A stretch of 5,650 bases of DNA. Source: Victivallales bacterium. Its GTDB lineage: Bacteria > Verrucomicrobiota > Lentisphaeria > Oligosphaerales > Lenti-02. The position numbers and the translations under genes are program-made. A model generated the notes under the pieces. It was not told the DNA's origin. It was given only the letters and a program-made list of their open reading frames with translations, and did not search any database. Shown piece after piece: positions 1-5,641 of this stretch. Every line of letters begins with the position of its first letter. The stretch's first letter is position 1. The DNA lies in assembly GCA_018648945.1 (NCBI GenBank), contig JABGQJ010000521.1:1-5650 (forward strand), read 5' to 3'.

Positions 1-1
1 C

Positions 2-21
2 GGCGGATTCTGGGTTCCGCC
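2..21. repeat. Short inverted repeat at the window edge
   Basis: A six-base perfect inverted repeat, GGCGGA at 2-7 and TCCGCC at 16-21, encloses an 8-base loop. There is no T tract after it on either strand, so it is not a classical intrinsic terminator. It may be the tail of an element that continues outside the window. No coding frame with start and ribosome binding site is convincing in bases 1-133. Confidence 0.3.
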
Positions 22-165
22 ACGGGCGACCGGTCCCGCTGAGCATTGCCGGAAGGGTCAGCCCGGCGAGGTGAACCGGCGTGATGGCATGGTGGCTGAC
101 CGTTGACGCCATGCTGGCATTCCGGCGAGTTTATCGTGGTTACTGGACGGTTCCCCCTATCGCCG

Positions 166-192
166 TGGATTCCATTCAGCAAACGGAATCCA
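166..192. promoter_or_regulatory. Inverted repeat in leader copy 1
   Basis: Arms of 11 bases (166-176 and 182-192) surround the 5-base loop CAGCA. Ten of 11 positions pair; the outer 8 (TGGATTCC with GGAATCCA) are perfect. It ends 2 bases before the GGAGG ribosome binding site at 195-199. It could be an operator or an mRNA hairpin affecting initiation at 205. It also lies about 94 bases past the sulfatase stop on the minus strand, but without a T tract it makes a poor intrinsic terminator. The same element occurs, more degenerate, in leader copy 2. Confidence 0.5.
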
Positions 193-194
193 GC

Positions 195-199
195 GGAGG
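195..199 (+). promoter_or_regulatory. Strong ribosome binding site before an orphan start
   Basis: GGAGG is placed 5 bases before the ATG at 205, the same sequence and spacing as before the intact gene at 2011. Its preservation shows that the left leader copy still looks translation-competent although no full gene follows. Confidence 0.6.
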
Positions 200-204
200 C
201 CCGC

Positions 205-522
205 ATGAGAACGGACCGGATGGGCCCTGGCATCCTCATCGGAGTGCTGTTCACATGCGCCGTGCCCCTCTGCTCCCCGCTCGGGTCAGAGGTCCCTTTG
301 CGCGACACTCTCAGCGCCCAAGTAGTCCCAGTAGGGCCAGACGAACCCCTCCGGGACCCTTTCGCCAATGCTGTAGTAACGCTGCGTGATCTCATCGTGC
401 TCCGCGTTCAGCCGCGCCAGCACCGACGGGTCACGCACGAGGTCGCCCGTTTGCGTCTGCCATTCCACCAGCTCCTGCCGCAGCTTGTTCCTAACATCCT
501 CATAGGACGGATCATCCGCTAG
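205..522 (+). pseudogene. Orphan signal-peptide fragment, 5' end of a lost secreted-protein gene
   Basis: An ATG with a good ribosome binding site opens a frame whose first 21 residues (MRTDRMGPGILIGVLFTCAV...) match the start of the protein at 2011 at 13 of 21 positions. They have the shape of a signal peptide: a short charged start, then a hydrophobic run to about residue 24. Similarity stops near base 267, and from 286 the frame runs antisense to the end of the sulfatase gene, closing at 522 after 105 codons. Residues from about 28 on are therefore probably a meaningless antisense reading. I read it as the remnant of a duplicated or truncated gene of the same family as the one at 2011. A real short secreted peptide cannot be excluded. 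Confidence 0.55.
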
Positions 523-1746
523 GTTGTTGAATTCCCAGGGATCCTCGTGCAGGTCGTACAGCTCCTCGGGCGGCGGGTCGTTGTAGATGGCATACGTTCG
601 CCGAACACGTTCTGTGGCACCCAGCACCTCGTCCGGCAGTGTCCCCGGAGCCACGTGCTTCTGGAACGTGGCGGTTCCGGCATTGATCTGGGCGCAGGGA
701 TTGGGACGGTCAGACCGATAGGTGACGATCAGCTTGTGTCTCTCGTTGCGAATCGACCGTTGCGGGTAGTAGATGGGCGAATGGCAACTCGTCCACTCCG
801 CGTAAACGCGACGACGCCAAGGTACCGACTCGTCACTGGCCAAGGGCAGAAGCGAAGCCCCCGCGACATGCGACGGGACTCCCTCGCCTACTGCGGACAT
901 GATCGTTGGCAGTACGTCGATCTGAGAGACGAACGCATCGACAACCCGGCCTTCGGGTATCCGGCCAGGCCAACGTGCAATCATCGGGATCCTGAGCCCT
1001 CCTTCGTAGCAGGAGCATTTCCCACGGGAGAACTGTGCACCATGGTCGGTCGTGAAGATCACCAGCGTGTTGTCGTCCTTCCCGTGGGTGCGCAGGGCCT
1101 CCATAAGCAGTCCGACCATCACGTCCAGGCGCTGCATGCAGTTGTAGTAGTCGGCCGTGTGCTCGCGGACCCGCAACGTATCGACGCCGACAAAGGGCAG
1201 CGGCACAACGTCATCCGCGCTCAGCGGATGCTCAGGGACTCCGTGGCTCTGGCGCAGGAATGGGAGGTGGCAATCACGTGCTGCGACCATCAAGAGGAAG
1301 GGCGCATCGCCCGTGTCGGCGATGAAACCATGGGCCATTTCCGCTGTCGTGTGGACGTCGCGCTGGCCGAAACTGATGAATCTGTTGTCGTTCCACCACA
1401 GGTCCCAGGGGAACGCGTCGAAGGGCTTGACATGCAGCTTGCCGAGAAGGGCGGTACGGTACCCCAGTGGCTTGAGCAGGCCAGGAAGATTTGGGATGTT
1501 CCCGTACATCGCGTATTCGTGGGTGGAGAGCCCGATCTGCCCATTCTGGTGCGGGTATAGCCCGGTCAGGATGCTGGCACGCCCCGGGCTGCACACCGCC
1601 TGTGTGCAGTAGGCGTTCGCGAACCGTGCGCCCCCGGCCGCAAGGGAGTCGAGATGCGGGGTCCTGACGTTCTGGTCTCCGTAGCAGCCAAGATGTTGCC
1701 CGTTGTCCTCGGAAACGATGAGGAGGATGTTTGGTCGCTTGCTCAT
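286..1746 (-). CDS. Sulfatase of the heparan N-sulfatase (SGSH)-like type
   Basis: Hydrolyses a sulfate ester or sulfamate, using a formylglycine made from the cysteine of CSPGR (residues 52-56, C-x-P-x-R signature). The 486-residue protein has the family landmarks in order: RPNILLIVSED near residue 4 with acidic metal ligands E13/D14, the CSPGR motif, GKLHV with K103 and H105, H160, the DHG metal motif at 234-236, and K243 before EGG at 248-250. The stretch HQNGQIGL after the active site and the C-terminal part (ELYDLHEDPWEFNNLADDP, then EWQTQTGD) resemble human N-sulfoglucosamine sulfohydrolase (about 502 residues), so sulfamate or a related sulfated amino sugar is a plausible substrate, but this is inferred. 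The start at 1746 is chosen because MSKRPNILL begins the conserved fold and GGAAGAG precedes it; upstream ATGs (to 1887) add a poorly conserved-looking tail. No signal peptide is visible from any start, so the enzyme appears cytoplasmic. It needs a maturation enzyme (FGE or anSME) not present here. It is divergent from the secreted operon at 2011. Confidence 0.93.
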   Translation of the reverse strand: MSKRPNILLIVSEDNGQHLGCYGDQNVRTPHLDSLAAGGARFANAYCTQAVCSPGRASILTGLYPHQNGQIGLSTHEYAMYGNIPNLPGLLKPLGYRTALLGKLHVKPFDAFPWDLWWNDNRFISFGQRDVHTTAEMAHGFIADTGDAPFLLMVAARDCHLPFLRQSHGVPEHPLSADDVVPLPFVGVDTLRVREHTADYYNCMQRLDVMVGLLMEALRTHGKDDNTLVIFTTDHGAQFSRGKCSCYEGGLRIPMIARWPGRIPEGRVVDAFVSQIDVLPTIMSAVGEGVPSHVAGASLLPLASDESVPWRRRVYAEWTSCHSPIYYPQRSIRNERHKLIVTYRSDRPNPCAQINAGTATFQKHVAPGTLPDEVLGATERVRRTYAIYNDPPPEELYDLHEDPWEFNNLADDPSYEDVRNKLRQELVEWQTQTGDLVRDPSVLARLNAEHDEITQRYYSIGERVPEGFVWPYWDYLGAESVAQRDL

Positions 1747-1755
1747 GTCTCTTCC
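1747..1755 (-). promoter_or_regulatory. Ribosome binding site deciding the sulfatase start
   Basis: Read on the minus strand, the bases before the ATG at 1746 are GGAAGAGAC, a purine-rich Shine-Dalgarno-like stretch. GGAA lies 5 bases from the start. This supports the 486-residue start over in-frame ATGs farther upstream. Confidence 0.5.
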
Positions 1756-1971
1756 ATATCTGCGGGTCACCGATCGATTCAAAGGAGACCCCTTGTGGGC
1801 GGGTCGAAGCAGGCCATCCCCGGGACTGTGAGAATAGGGTTTCATGGTGTGCTTTTCAACACCCATCTGGGGGGGCAATTCGGGCACGGCTGAGCGTGAG
1901 TGGCAACTGCTCCTCGTCGCCAGCGCTTCAGCAAGATTGTCGTGGTTACTGGACGGTTCCCCTCATCGGCG

Positions 1972-1998
1972 TAGATTCCGTTCAGCAAACAGAACCCA
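1972..1998. promoter_or_regulatory. Inverted repeat in leader copy 2
   Basis: Arms 1972-1982 and 1988-1998 surround the loop CAGCA, with 8 of 11 positions pairing; the equivalent in copy 1 pairs at 10 of 11. The two copies together suggest an ancestral perfect 11-base palindrome with arm TGGATTCCGTT. It ends 2 bases before the GGAGG at 2001-2005. An operator or translation-control hairpin for the operon is possible, but the weaker pairing in this apparently active copy argues for caution. Confidence 0.4.
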
Positions 1999-2000
1999 GC

Positions 2001-2005
2001 GGAGG
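2001..2005 (+). promoter_or_regulatory. Ribosome binding site of the secreted operon
   Basis: GGAGG sits 5 bases upstream of the ATG at 2011. Sequence and spacing are canonical and fix the start of the first operon gene. Confidence 0.75.
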
Positions 2006-2010
2006 CCCCC

Positions 2011-3117
2011 ATGGGAACGGACCGGATACGCCTTGGCATCCTGATCGGACTGCTGTCTCCCCTTGCGGTGCCCGCTGGCGGGATCGTGGGGCAGTATCTG
2101 CTGCGGCCGGTGGCGGCAAACGCGCGGGGCTTGCCCTTCAGTCTCTTCGATGGGCAGCGCGCACACACGAGTCGCTGCGTCTTCTGGCAGGGGCAGCACG
2201 CGGTGGAGGGGGCTGGGCTGACCATCAGTCTCGCGGGCGAGACCCGGGTGCGCGCGGTTCGGGTGTTCACCTGCGACCCAAACCACCTGGCCTGGACGCA
2301 GACGCGCACGGAGATCAGCGCCTGGGATGCCGCCAAGGGAACATGGCGGACCCTGGCAGCGATTCCCGATGTGACCGGCCGCGCTGCCGATCCCAAGGCC
2401 GTGAAGCCGCTGATTGAGACCACGTGGCAGGGCGAAGCCGTGACCGCGCAGTTCCTGAGGGTTACACTGCAGGGCGCCGGAATCTGGCTCTCCGAGGTGC
2501 GGATCGAGACCGACGACGGCATCCTGCGCATGCCCGCGCCCAAGGGGGAGCCCACCCGCCAACCCACTGTCATCGCCCTGCAGGCAGGCAGCGATATGGC
2601 CAGCGGCTCGTCGCGCTATGCCTCGGTCTGGCGCGCCCCCAAAGCAGAGGACACACGCTTCTACATCGGTCACGCCAATCACTTCGACCACCGCTATCGG
2701 GCAGTGGTGAAGGCCGACATCACACCGTTTCTGCTGCCGACGCGGGTGGAGCGCGCGTATCTCGTGGTCCGCCTGGGAGCGGTCTTCGGGTCCCGTCCCA
2801 GCCGGGTGCTGGCGGTGGAGCATCTGACCCGCGAGACCCGGATGTTGGCCTGGAGCGACCTGCGCACAGGCGAGGCCGAGGGAGTATGTCGGGTCGTGGT
2901 CGACCACACGAAGCCGCCCTTTGGCGAGTGCTTCCTCGATGTCACCAAGGCTGTGAACGCGGATCTGAAGAAGGGCTTTGCCCGTAGCGCCTTCCGCATT
3001 CGCGATGTATTTGCCGAGACCGACGGAAGCCCCGACAACAAGGCCGCGGGGGCCTGGCTGGTGCCAGGGCACATGCGCCTGCTCGTCTGGGAAACTGAAA
3101 CTGGAGAGAAACCGTGA
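2011..3117 (+). CDS. Secreted two-domain beta-sandwich protein (discoidin-like plus DNRLRE-like)
   Basis: A 368-residue protein without an assigned function. Residues 1-24 form a signal peptide: charged MGTDRIR, then hydrophobic LGILIGLLSPLAVPAGG. Residues about 28-168 look like an F5/8 type C (discoidin, galactose-binding-like) domain, with RAVRVFTCDPN near 81-91, a typical strand pattern, and GIWLSEVRIETDDG at 157-170 as the usual closing strand. Residues about 185-360 look like a second jelly roll of the DNRLRE/carbohydrate-binding kind: ERAYLVVRLG at 247-256, AWSDL at 280-284, and CFLDVTKAVNADLKKGF at 307-323, reminiscent of the DVT motif there. No catalytic motif is visible. Its stop overlaps the next start by 4 bases, so it is co-translated with the DUF4838 protein and probably binds the same glycan or complexes with it. 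The coding call is firm; the domain calls are by eye. Confidence 0.88.
   Translation: MGTDRIRLGILIGLLSPLAVPAGGIVGQYLLRPVAANARGLPFSLFDGQRAHTSRCVFWQGQHAVEGAGLTISLAGETRVRAVRVFTCDPNHLAWTQTRTEISAWDAAKGTWRTLAAIPDVTGRAADPKAVKPLIETTWQGEAVTAQFLRVTLQGAGIWLSEVRIETDDGILRMPAPKGEPTRQPTVIALQAGSDMASGSSRYASVWRAPKAEDTRFYIGHANHFDHRYRAVVKADITPFLLPTRVERAYLVVRLGAVFGSRPSRVLAVEHLTRETRMLAWSDLRTGEAEGVCRVVVDHTKPPFGECFLDVTKAVNADLKKGFARSAFRIRDVFAETDGSPDNKAAGAWLVPGHMRLLVWETETGEKP
3103..3117 (+). promoter_or_regulatory. Coupled GTG start: ribosome binding site and 4-base overlap
   Basis: GGAGAG at 3103-3108 lies 5 bases before a GTG at 3114 inside the end of the preceding gene. The stop TGA (3115-3117) and the start GTG (3114-3116) share the sequence GTGA. 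This is a classic translational-coupling arrangement. The nearby ATG at 3125 is in another frame, so GTG is the start that gives a complete signal peptide. Confidence 0.8.
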
Positions 3118-5504
3118 GTATTCGATGGATTGCTTCTGTTTGTCTGGCGAGTTTTTGTCTGGCAAGTCTGGGTTTGGCGACCGCTGGCGAGATCCGCCAG
3201 GACGGGCAGCGCCTGGAGCGAATCGTGGTGGCCCCGAAGGCCCCGCGTAGCGTGGTCCTGGCGGCAAAGGAACTACAGGCGTACCTACAGCAGAGCTGCG
3301 GGGCCAGACTGGCCATCGTCCCTGCGACGGACACGGTCCAAGGCAACATCTTCCTCGGCACAAGCGCCACGCCAGAACTGGTCAAGGCCGCCCGAGCCTT
3401 GGCCGAGGACGGCTACGTGGTCGATGCAGGCAAGGGCTCGGTGACGATTGTCGGTCGCGACCAGACCAAGGAACCGGTGGTGGGGTTGCGCAATCCCTGG
3501 CGCGCGGTCGAGGTCTGGAACGGCACGCTCGGGATCGGGGCGTTTGGCGAGACGGGCACGCTCTACGGTGTCTACGCCTTCCTGGAAAGGACCTGCGGCA
3601 TCCGCTGGTACATGCCCGGCAAACTGGGCACGGTGGTCCCCCGGCACGAACAGCTCGAGGTCCCGGCTGGGCGCTGGCAGCACCAACCCGCTTTCCCCTT
3701 CCGCTACTCCTGGTTCTGCAACTTCAGCACCGCCCCCGACGATGCTCTCTGGTATCGCCGCGCCGGCTATGGTGCCGCCTATCCAGCGCAGATCATCGAC
3801 AGCTTCGCCTTCTTCCAGAAACACAAGAACACCCATCCTGAGTACTTCGCCTTGGTCGATGGCAAGCGGGATTTCCAAAACGCCTGCGCCAGCCGGGGCG
3901 GCGGGCACCTCTGCCTGACCAACCCCGACGTGGCCAAGCAGTGGGTGACCGACATCCGCGCCTACTTTGCGGCCCATCCCGAGCAGCGCATCTTCCCGCT
4001 GGCCCCGAACGATGGGCTCACCCGCATCTGCGGTTGTCCGAAGTGCGCGGCCGAGATCGACCCCAAGGCGGGGAAGGTGGGACATCACAGCAATCACATC
4101 TGGCGCTTCGTGAATACCGTCGCCGAGCAACTGGCCGAGCACTGCCCCGACAAGCTGGTGGGCTGCCTGGCCTATGAGGGCTACCGAGCACCGCCAACCT
4201 TTGCCGACCGTCTGCACCCCAATGTGGCAGTGATGTTCTGCAAGAGCCGCCTCAGCTTTCCAGCCGCCAGCTACAAGGCAGGCATCCGCGCCGAGATCGA
4301 GGCCTGGCGCAAGAAGACCGGTCACTTGTACATTTGGGAATACTACCGCCACTCCGTCCTGCCCTGGCGGGGCTTGCCGGTGGTTTTCCCCCATATCATC
4401 TCCGAGGATCTCCGCTACCTGGCCGACCTTGGAGTGGCTGGGGAGTTTGTCGAAGCCGAGAGCTGGGAGCGCGCCGGGGCCAGCAGAATCAACATGCCCG
4501 GTCTCCAGCACCTGAATCTCTACGTCACCGGCAAGGCCTACTGGAACCCCCAGCTCGACATGGACCTGCTGCTGGACGAGTACTTCAAGCTGTTCTACGG
4601 TCCCGCCAGCAAACCCATGCGCGCCTTCTGGCTTTATGCCGAGGACTTGCGCAACGGGACGCTTTCCGCCAATCCCCGCGAACTCACCCTCGACTCCCTT
4701 GGCACGCCCGAGGACGTCTTCTCGGTTCAGGCCCTGGCCACCCTCGGCGCGAGCCTGGACAAGGCCCGCGCCCTGGCCCCGGCCGACTCCCTCTATCGGG
4801 CCCGCATTGACCTCATCGGCAAGGAGTTTGCAGTGGGGCGCGGCATGCTGGAGCGAATCCTCCAGGATGGTCCGCCGGAAGCCCCCATCCCCGGCCCCCT
4901 GGCCACACTGGGCAAGGACGCCCTTCCCGGTCCCCTGGGCAAGGCCCTGCTCTTCACCGACAAGGCCGGCTTGGCCGCGCCCCAACGCACCTATGCCTAT
5001 CTCGCGTGGGACGAAGGCGTGCTCCGCTGCACCTTCGTCAACTACGAGCCCCATCCCGACAAACTCCGCGCCACCTGTCGCGAGACCGATGGCTGGGGCA
5101 TCTGGGAGGACGACTGCCTGGAACTCTTCCTCTGCCCCGATGCCAAGGACCGCACGGAGTGCCGCCAACTCATCGTCAATGCCGCGGGCGTGGTCTGGGA
5201 CGGGTATTGGCGCAAGGGCGAGAAATGGGAATGCGACAAGACCTGGTCTGCGAAGGCCACCACAAAGGTCACCCGCGAGGCCAACCGCTGGATCCTGGAG
5301 CTCACCATCCCCCTGGCCTCTCTCGGACTTCCGGCTCGCCCCGTCGGCACCATCCTTGCCGCCAACATCTTCCGCAGCCGCGTAGCCGACAGTGGCAGCC
5401 AGCAGTTCAGTTGCTGGGCGCCGATCTACAAGGCCCGCCATCTGACCCCCGGGAAGTTCGGCACCCTCACCTTCGTCGAGGCCAAGCCCGCGAAGGGGCA
5501 GTAG
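3114..5504 (+). CDS. Secreted DUF4838 protein with C-terminal CBM9-like domain, putative glycan-active enzyme
   Basis: A 796-residue modular protein. Residues 1-24 are a signal peptide (hydrophobic IASVCLASFCLASLGLATA, cleavage likely after ATA at 22-24). Residues about 32-185 resemble the N-terminal domain found before GH20/GH67-type barrels: AAKELQAYL at 50-58, NIFLGT at 78-83, and GTLYGVYAFLERTCGIRWY at 148-166. Residues about 195-475 match DUF4838: PNDG at 298-301, the CGCPKC cluster at 306-311, LAYEGYRAPP at 352-361, IWEYY at 407-411 and EFVEAESWE at 444-452. A helical linker (about 480-590) follows. Residues about 615-788 look like a CBM9-like domain, with WEDDCLELFL at 664-673, NAAGVVWDG at 689-697 and RWILELTIPLASLG at 725-738. 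Acidic residues such as D300, E355, E409 and E447 are possible active-site positions, but no activity can be assigned from sequence. It is coupled to the preceding secreted gene and probably acts on the same polysaccharide. No frameshift or truncation is seen. Confidence 0.92.
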   Translation: MSIRWIASVCLASFCLASLGLATAGEIRQDGQRLERIVVAPKAPRSVVLAAKELQAYLQQSCGARLAIVPATDTVQGNIFLGTSATPELVKAARALAEDGYVVDAGKGSVTIVGRDQTKEPVVGLRNPWRAVEVWNGTLGIGAFGETGTLYGVYAFLERTCGIRWYMPGKLGTVVPRHEQLEVPAGRWQHQPAFPFRYSWFCNFSTAPDDALWYRRAGYGAAYPAQIIDSFAFFQKHKNTHPEYFALVDGKRDFQNACASRGGGHLCLTNPDVAKQWVTDIRAYFAAHPEQRIFPLAPNDGLTRICGCPKCAAEIDPKAGKVGHHSNHIWRFVNTVAEQLAEHCPDKLVGCLAYEGYRAPPTFADRLHPNVAVMFCKSRLSFPAASYKAGIRAEIEAWRKKTGHLYIWEYYRHSVLPWRGLPVVFPHIISEDLRYLADLGVAGEFVEAESWERAGASRINMPGLQHLNLYVTGKAYWNPQLDMDLLLDEYFKLFYGPASKPMRAFWLYAEDLRNGTLSANPRELTLDSLGTPEDVFSVQALATLGASLDKARALAPADSLYRARIDLIGKEFAVGRGMLERILQDGPPEAPIPGPLATLGKDALPGPLGKALLFTDKAGLAAPQRTYAYLAWDEGVLRCTFVNYEPHPDKLRATCRETDGWGIWEDDCLELFLCPDAKDRTECRQLIVNAAGVVWDGYWRKGEKWECDKTWSAKATTKVTREANRWILELTIPLASLGLPARPVGTILAANIFRSRVADSGSQQFSCWAPIYKARHLTPGKFGTLTFVEAKPAKGQ

Positions 5505-5518
5505 TCCCCCAACCGAGG

Positions 5519-5569
5519 AAGCGGCATCTTGCCGCTTTGGGGCGGGAAGAAAGCGGCGAGACGCCGCTT
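5519..5569. repeat. Paired inverted hairpin repeats downstream of the operon (BIME-like)
   Basis: The first hairpin (5519-5537) has 8-base perfect arms AAGCGGCA/TGCCGCTT around TCT. The second (5551-5569) has 8-base perfect arms AAGCGGCG/CGCCGCTT around AGA. The reverse complement of the second equals the first except that one A-T pair is replaced by G-C, so they are two opposite-facing copies of one element, 13 bases apart. The layout resembles REP/BIME-type dispersed repeats. It begins 15 bases after the stop at 5504 and could slow transcription or protect the mRNA end; no T tract follows either stem, so it is not a standard intrinsic terminator. Confidence 0.75.
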
Positions 5570-5603
5570 CTACTCTGGCCAGCCGCCAACCGGTCGATGT
5601 GTT

Positions 5604-5641
5604 CGTGCAACCCAGCACGGGCGGTTGAATCCGCCAGCACG
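5604..5641. repeat. Short repeats and weak hairpins at the right window edge
   Basis: CCAGCACG occurs twice (5612-5619 and 5634-5641), 22 bases apart. Two weak stems overlap them: CGTGC/GCACG (5604-5608 with 5615-5619) and GGCGG/CCGCC (5620-5624 with 5631-5635). They may belong to the same intergenic repeat as the paired hairpins at 5519-5569 or to a downstream leader outside the window. No gene is seen from 5505 to 5650. Confidence 0.3.

Larger units (their letters stand above)
134..267 (+). repeat. Direct repeat copy 1: gene leader plus signal-peptide start
   Basis: This block aligns without gaps to 1940-2073, exactly 1806 bases downstream. By eye, 63 of 71 bases match in the part before the ATG and 49 of 63 in the part after it, about 84% overall. 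It starts with TCGTGGTTACTGGACGGTTC, which is identical in both copies, and includes an inverted repeat, a GGAGG ribosome binding site and the first 21 codons of a signal-peptide-like sequence. Similarity fades left of 134 and right of 267. The two copies flank the minus-strand sulfatase. Duplication of a 5' gene end is the simplest reading; a leader family dispersed in the genome is another. Confidence 0.85.
1747..2010. promoter_or_regulatory. Divergent intergenic region between sulfatase and secreted operon
   Basis: These 264 bases separate two oppositely transcribed genes and must contain both promoters, or at least the plus-strand one. I do not see clear -35/-10 boxes on either strand. 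The right end (1940-2010) is the repeated leader. A weak inverted repeat, GGGTC...GACCC, lies around 1765-1790. The shared position suggests that sulfatase and operon may respond to one signal, which is inference. Confidence 0.5.
1940..2073 (+). repeat. Direct repeat copy 2: leader and signal-peptide start of the operon
   Basis: This is the right-hand partner of 134-267, ungapped and about 84% identical. Here the repeat feeds an intact 368-codon gene, so this copy is probably the functional one. The 71 bases before the ATG are better conserved (63 of 71) than the 63 coding bases after it (49 of 63), and the coding differences cluster in the last 20 bases of the block. Confidence 0.85.

Noticed and set aside
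87..114. Inverted repeat GCATGG/CCATGC in the left intergenic region
   Set aside because: Only six paired bases around a 16-base loop, not shared with the other leader copy; expected by chance in GC-rich DNA.
547..1560. 337-codon plus-strand frame across the sulfatase
   Set aside because: The opposite strand encodes all sulfatase active-site motifs; this frame shows none of its own.
1746..1887. Longer sulfatase start giving 47 extra residues
   Set aside because: The added stretch is not a signal peptide, shows no family similarity, and the conserved fold begins right at the ATG at 1746 with a ribosome binding site in front.
1782..1893. Small plus-strand frame after AAAGGAG in the divergent region
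   Set aside because: Only a possible TTG/GTG start and about 32 residues with no recognisable feature; chance is likely.
134..2073. Insertion sequence or transposon carrying the sulfatase
   Set aside because: No transposase gene and no terminal inverted repeats are present; the flanking direct repeats are far too long and too diverged for a target-site duplication.
1963..3363. 466-codon minus-strand frame opposite the discoidin-like gene
   Set aside because: Arg/Gly/Pro-rich shadow with no motif; the plus strand carries a signal peptide, ribosome binding site and coupled stop.
5519..5569. Intrinsic transcription terminator
   Set aside because: Stems are strong but no T-rich tract follows on either strand, and the duplicated opposed layout fits a dispersed repeat better.
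3285..5618. Very long open frame on the minus strand opposite the DUF4838 gene
   Set aside because: It is low-complexity, Gly/Ala/Val/Leu-rich with no family motif, and lies opposite a gene with clear domains. High GC makes such antisense frames common.
5604..5641. Possible tRNA T-arm (GGCGG TTGAAT CCGCC)
   Set aside because: The loop has 6 instead of 7 bases and lacks TTC; no anticodon arm or acceptor stem can be built around it.
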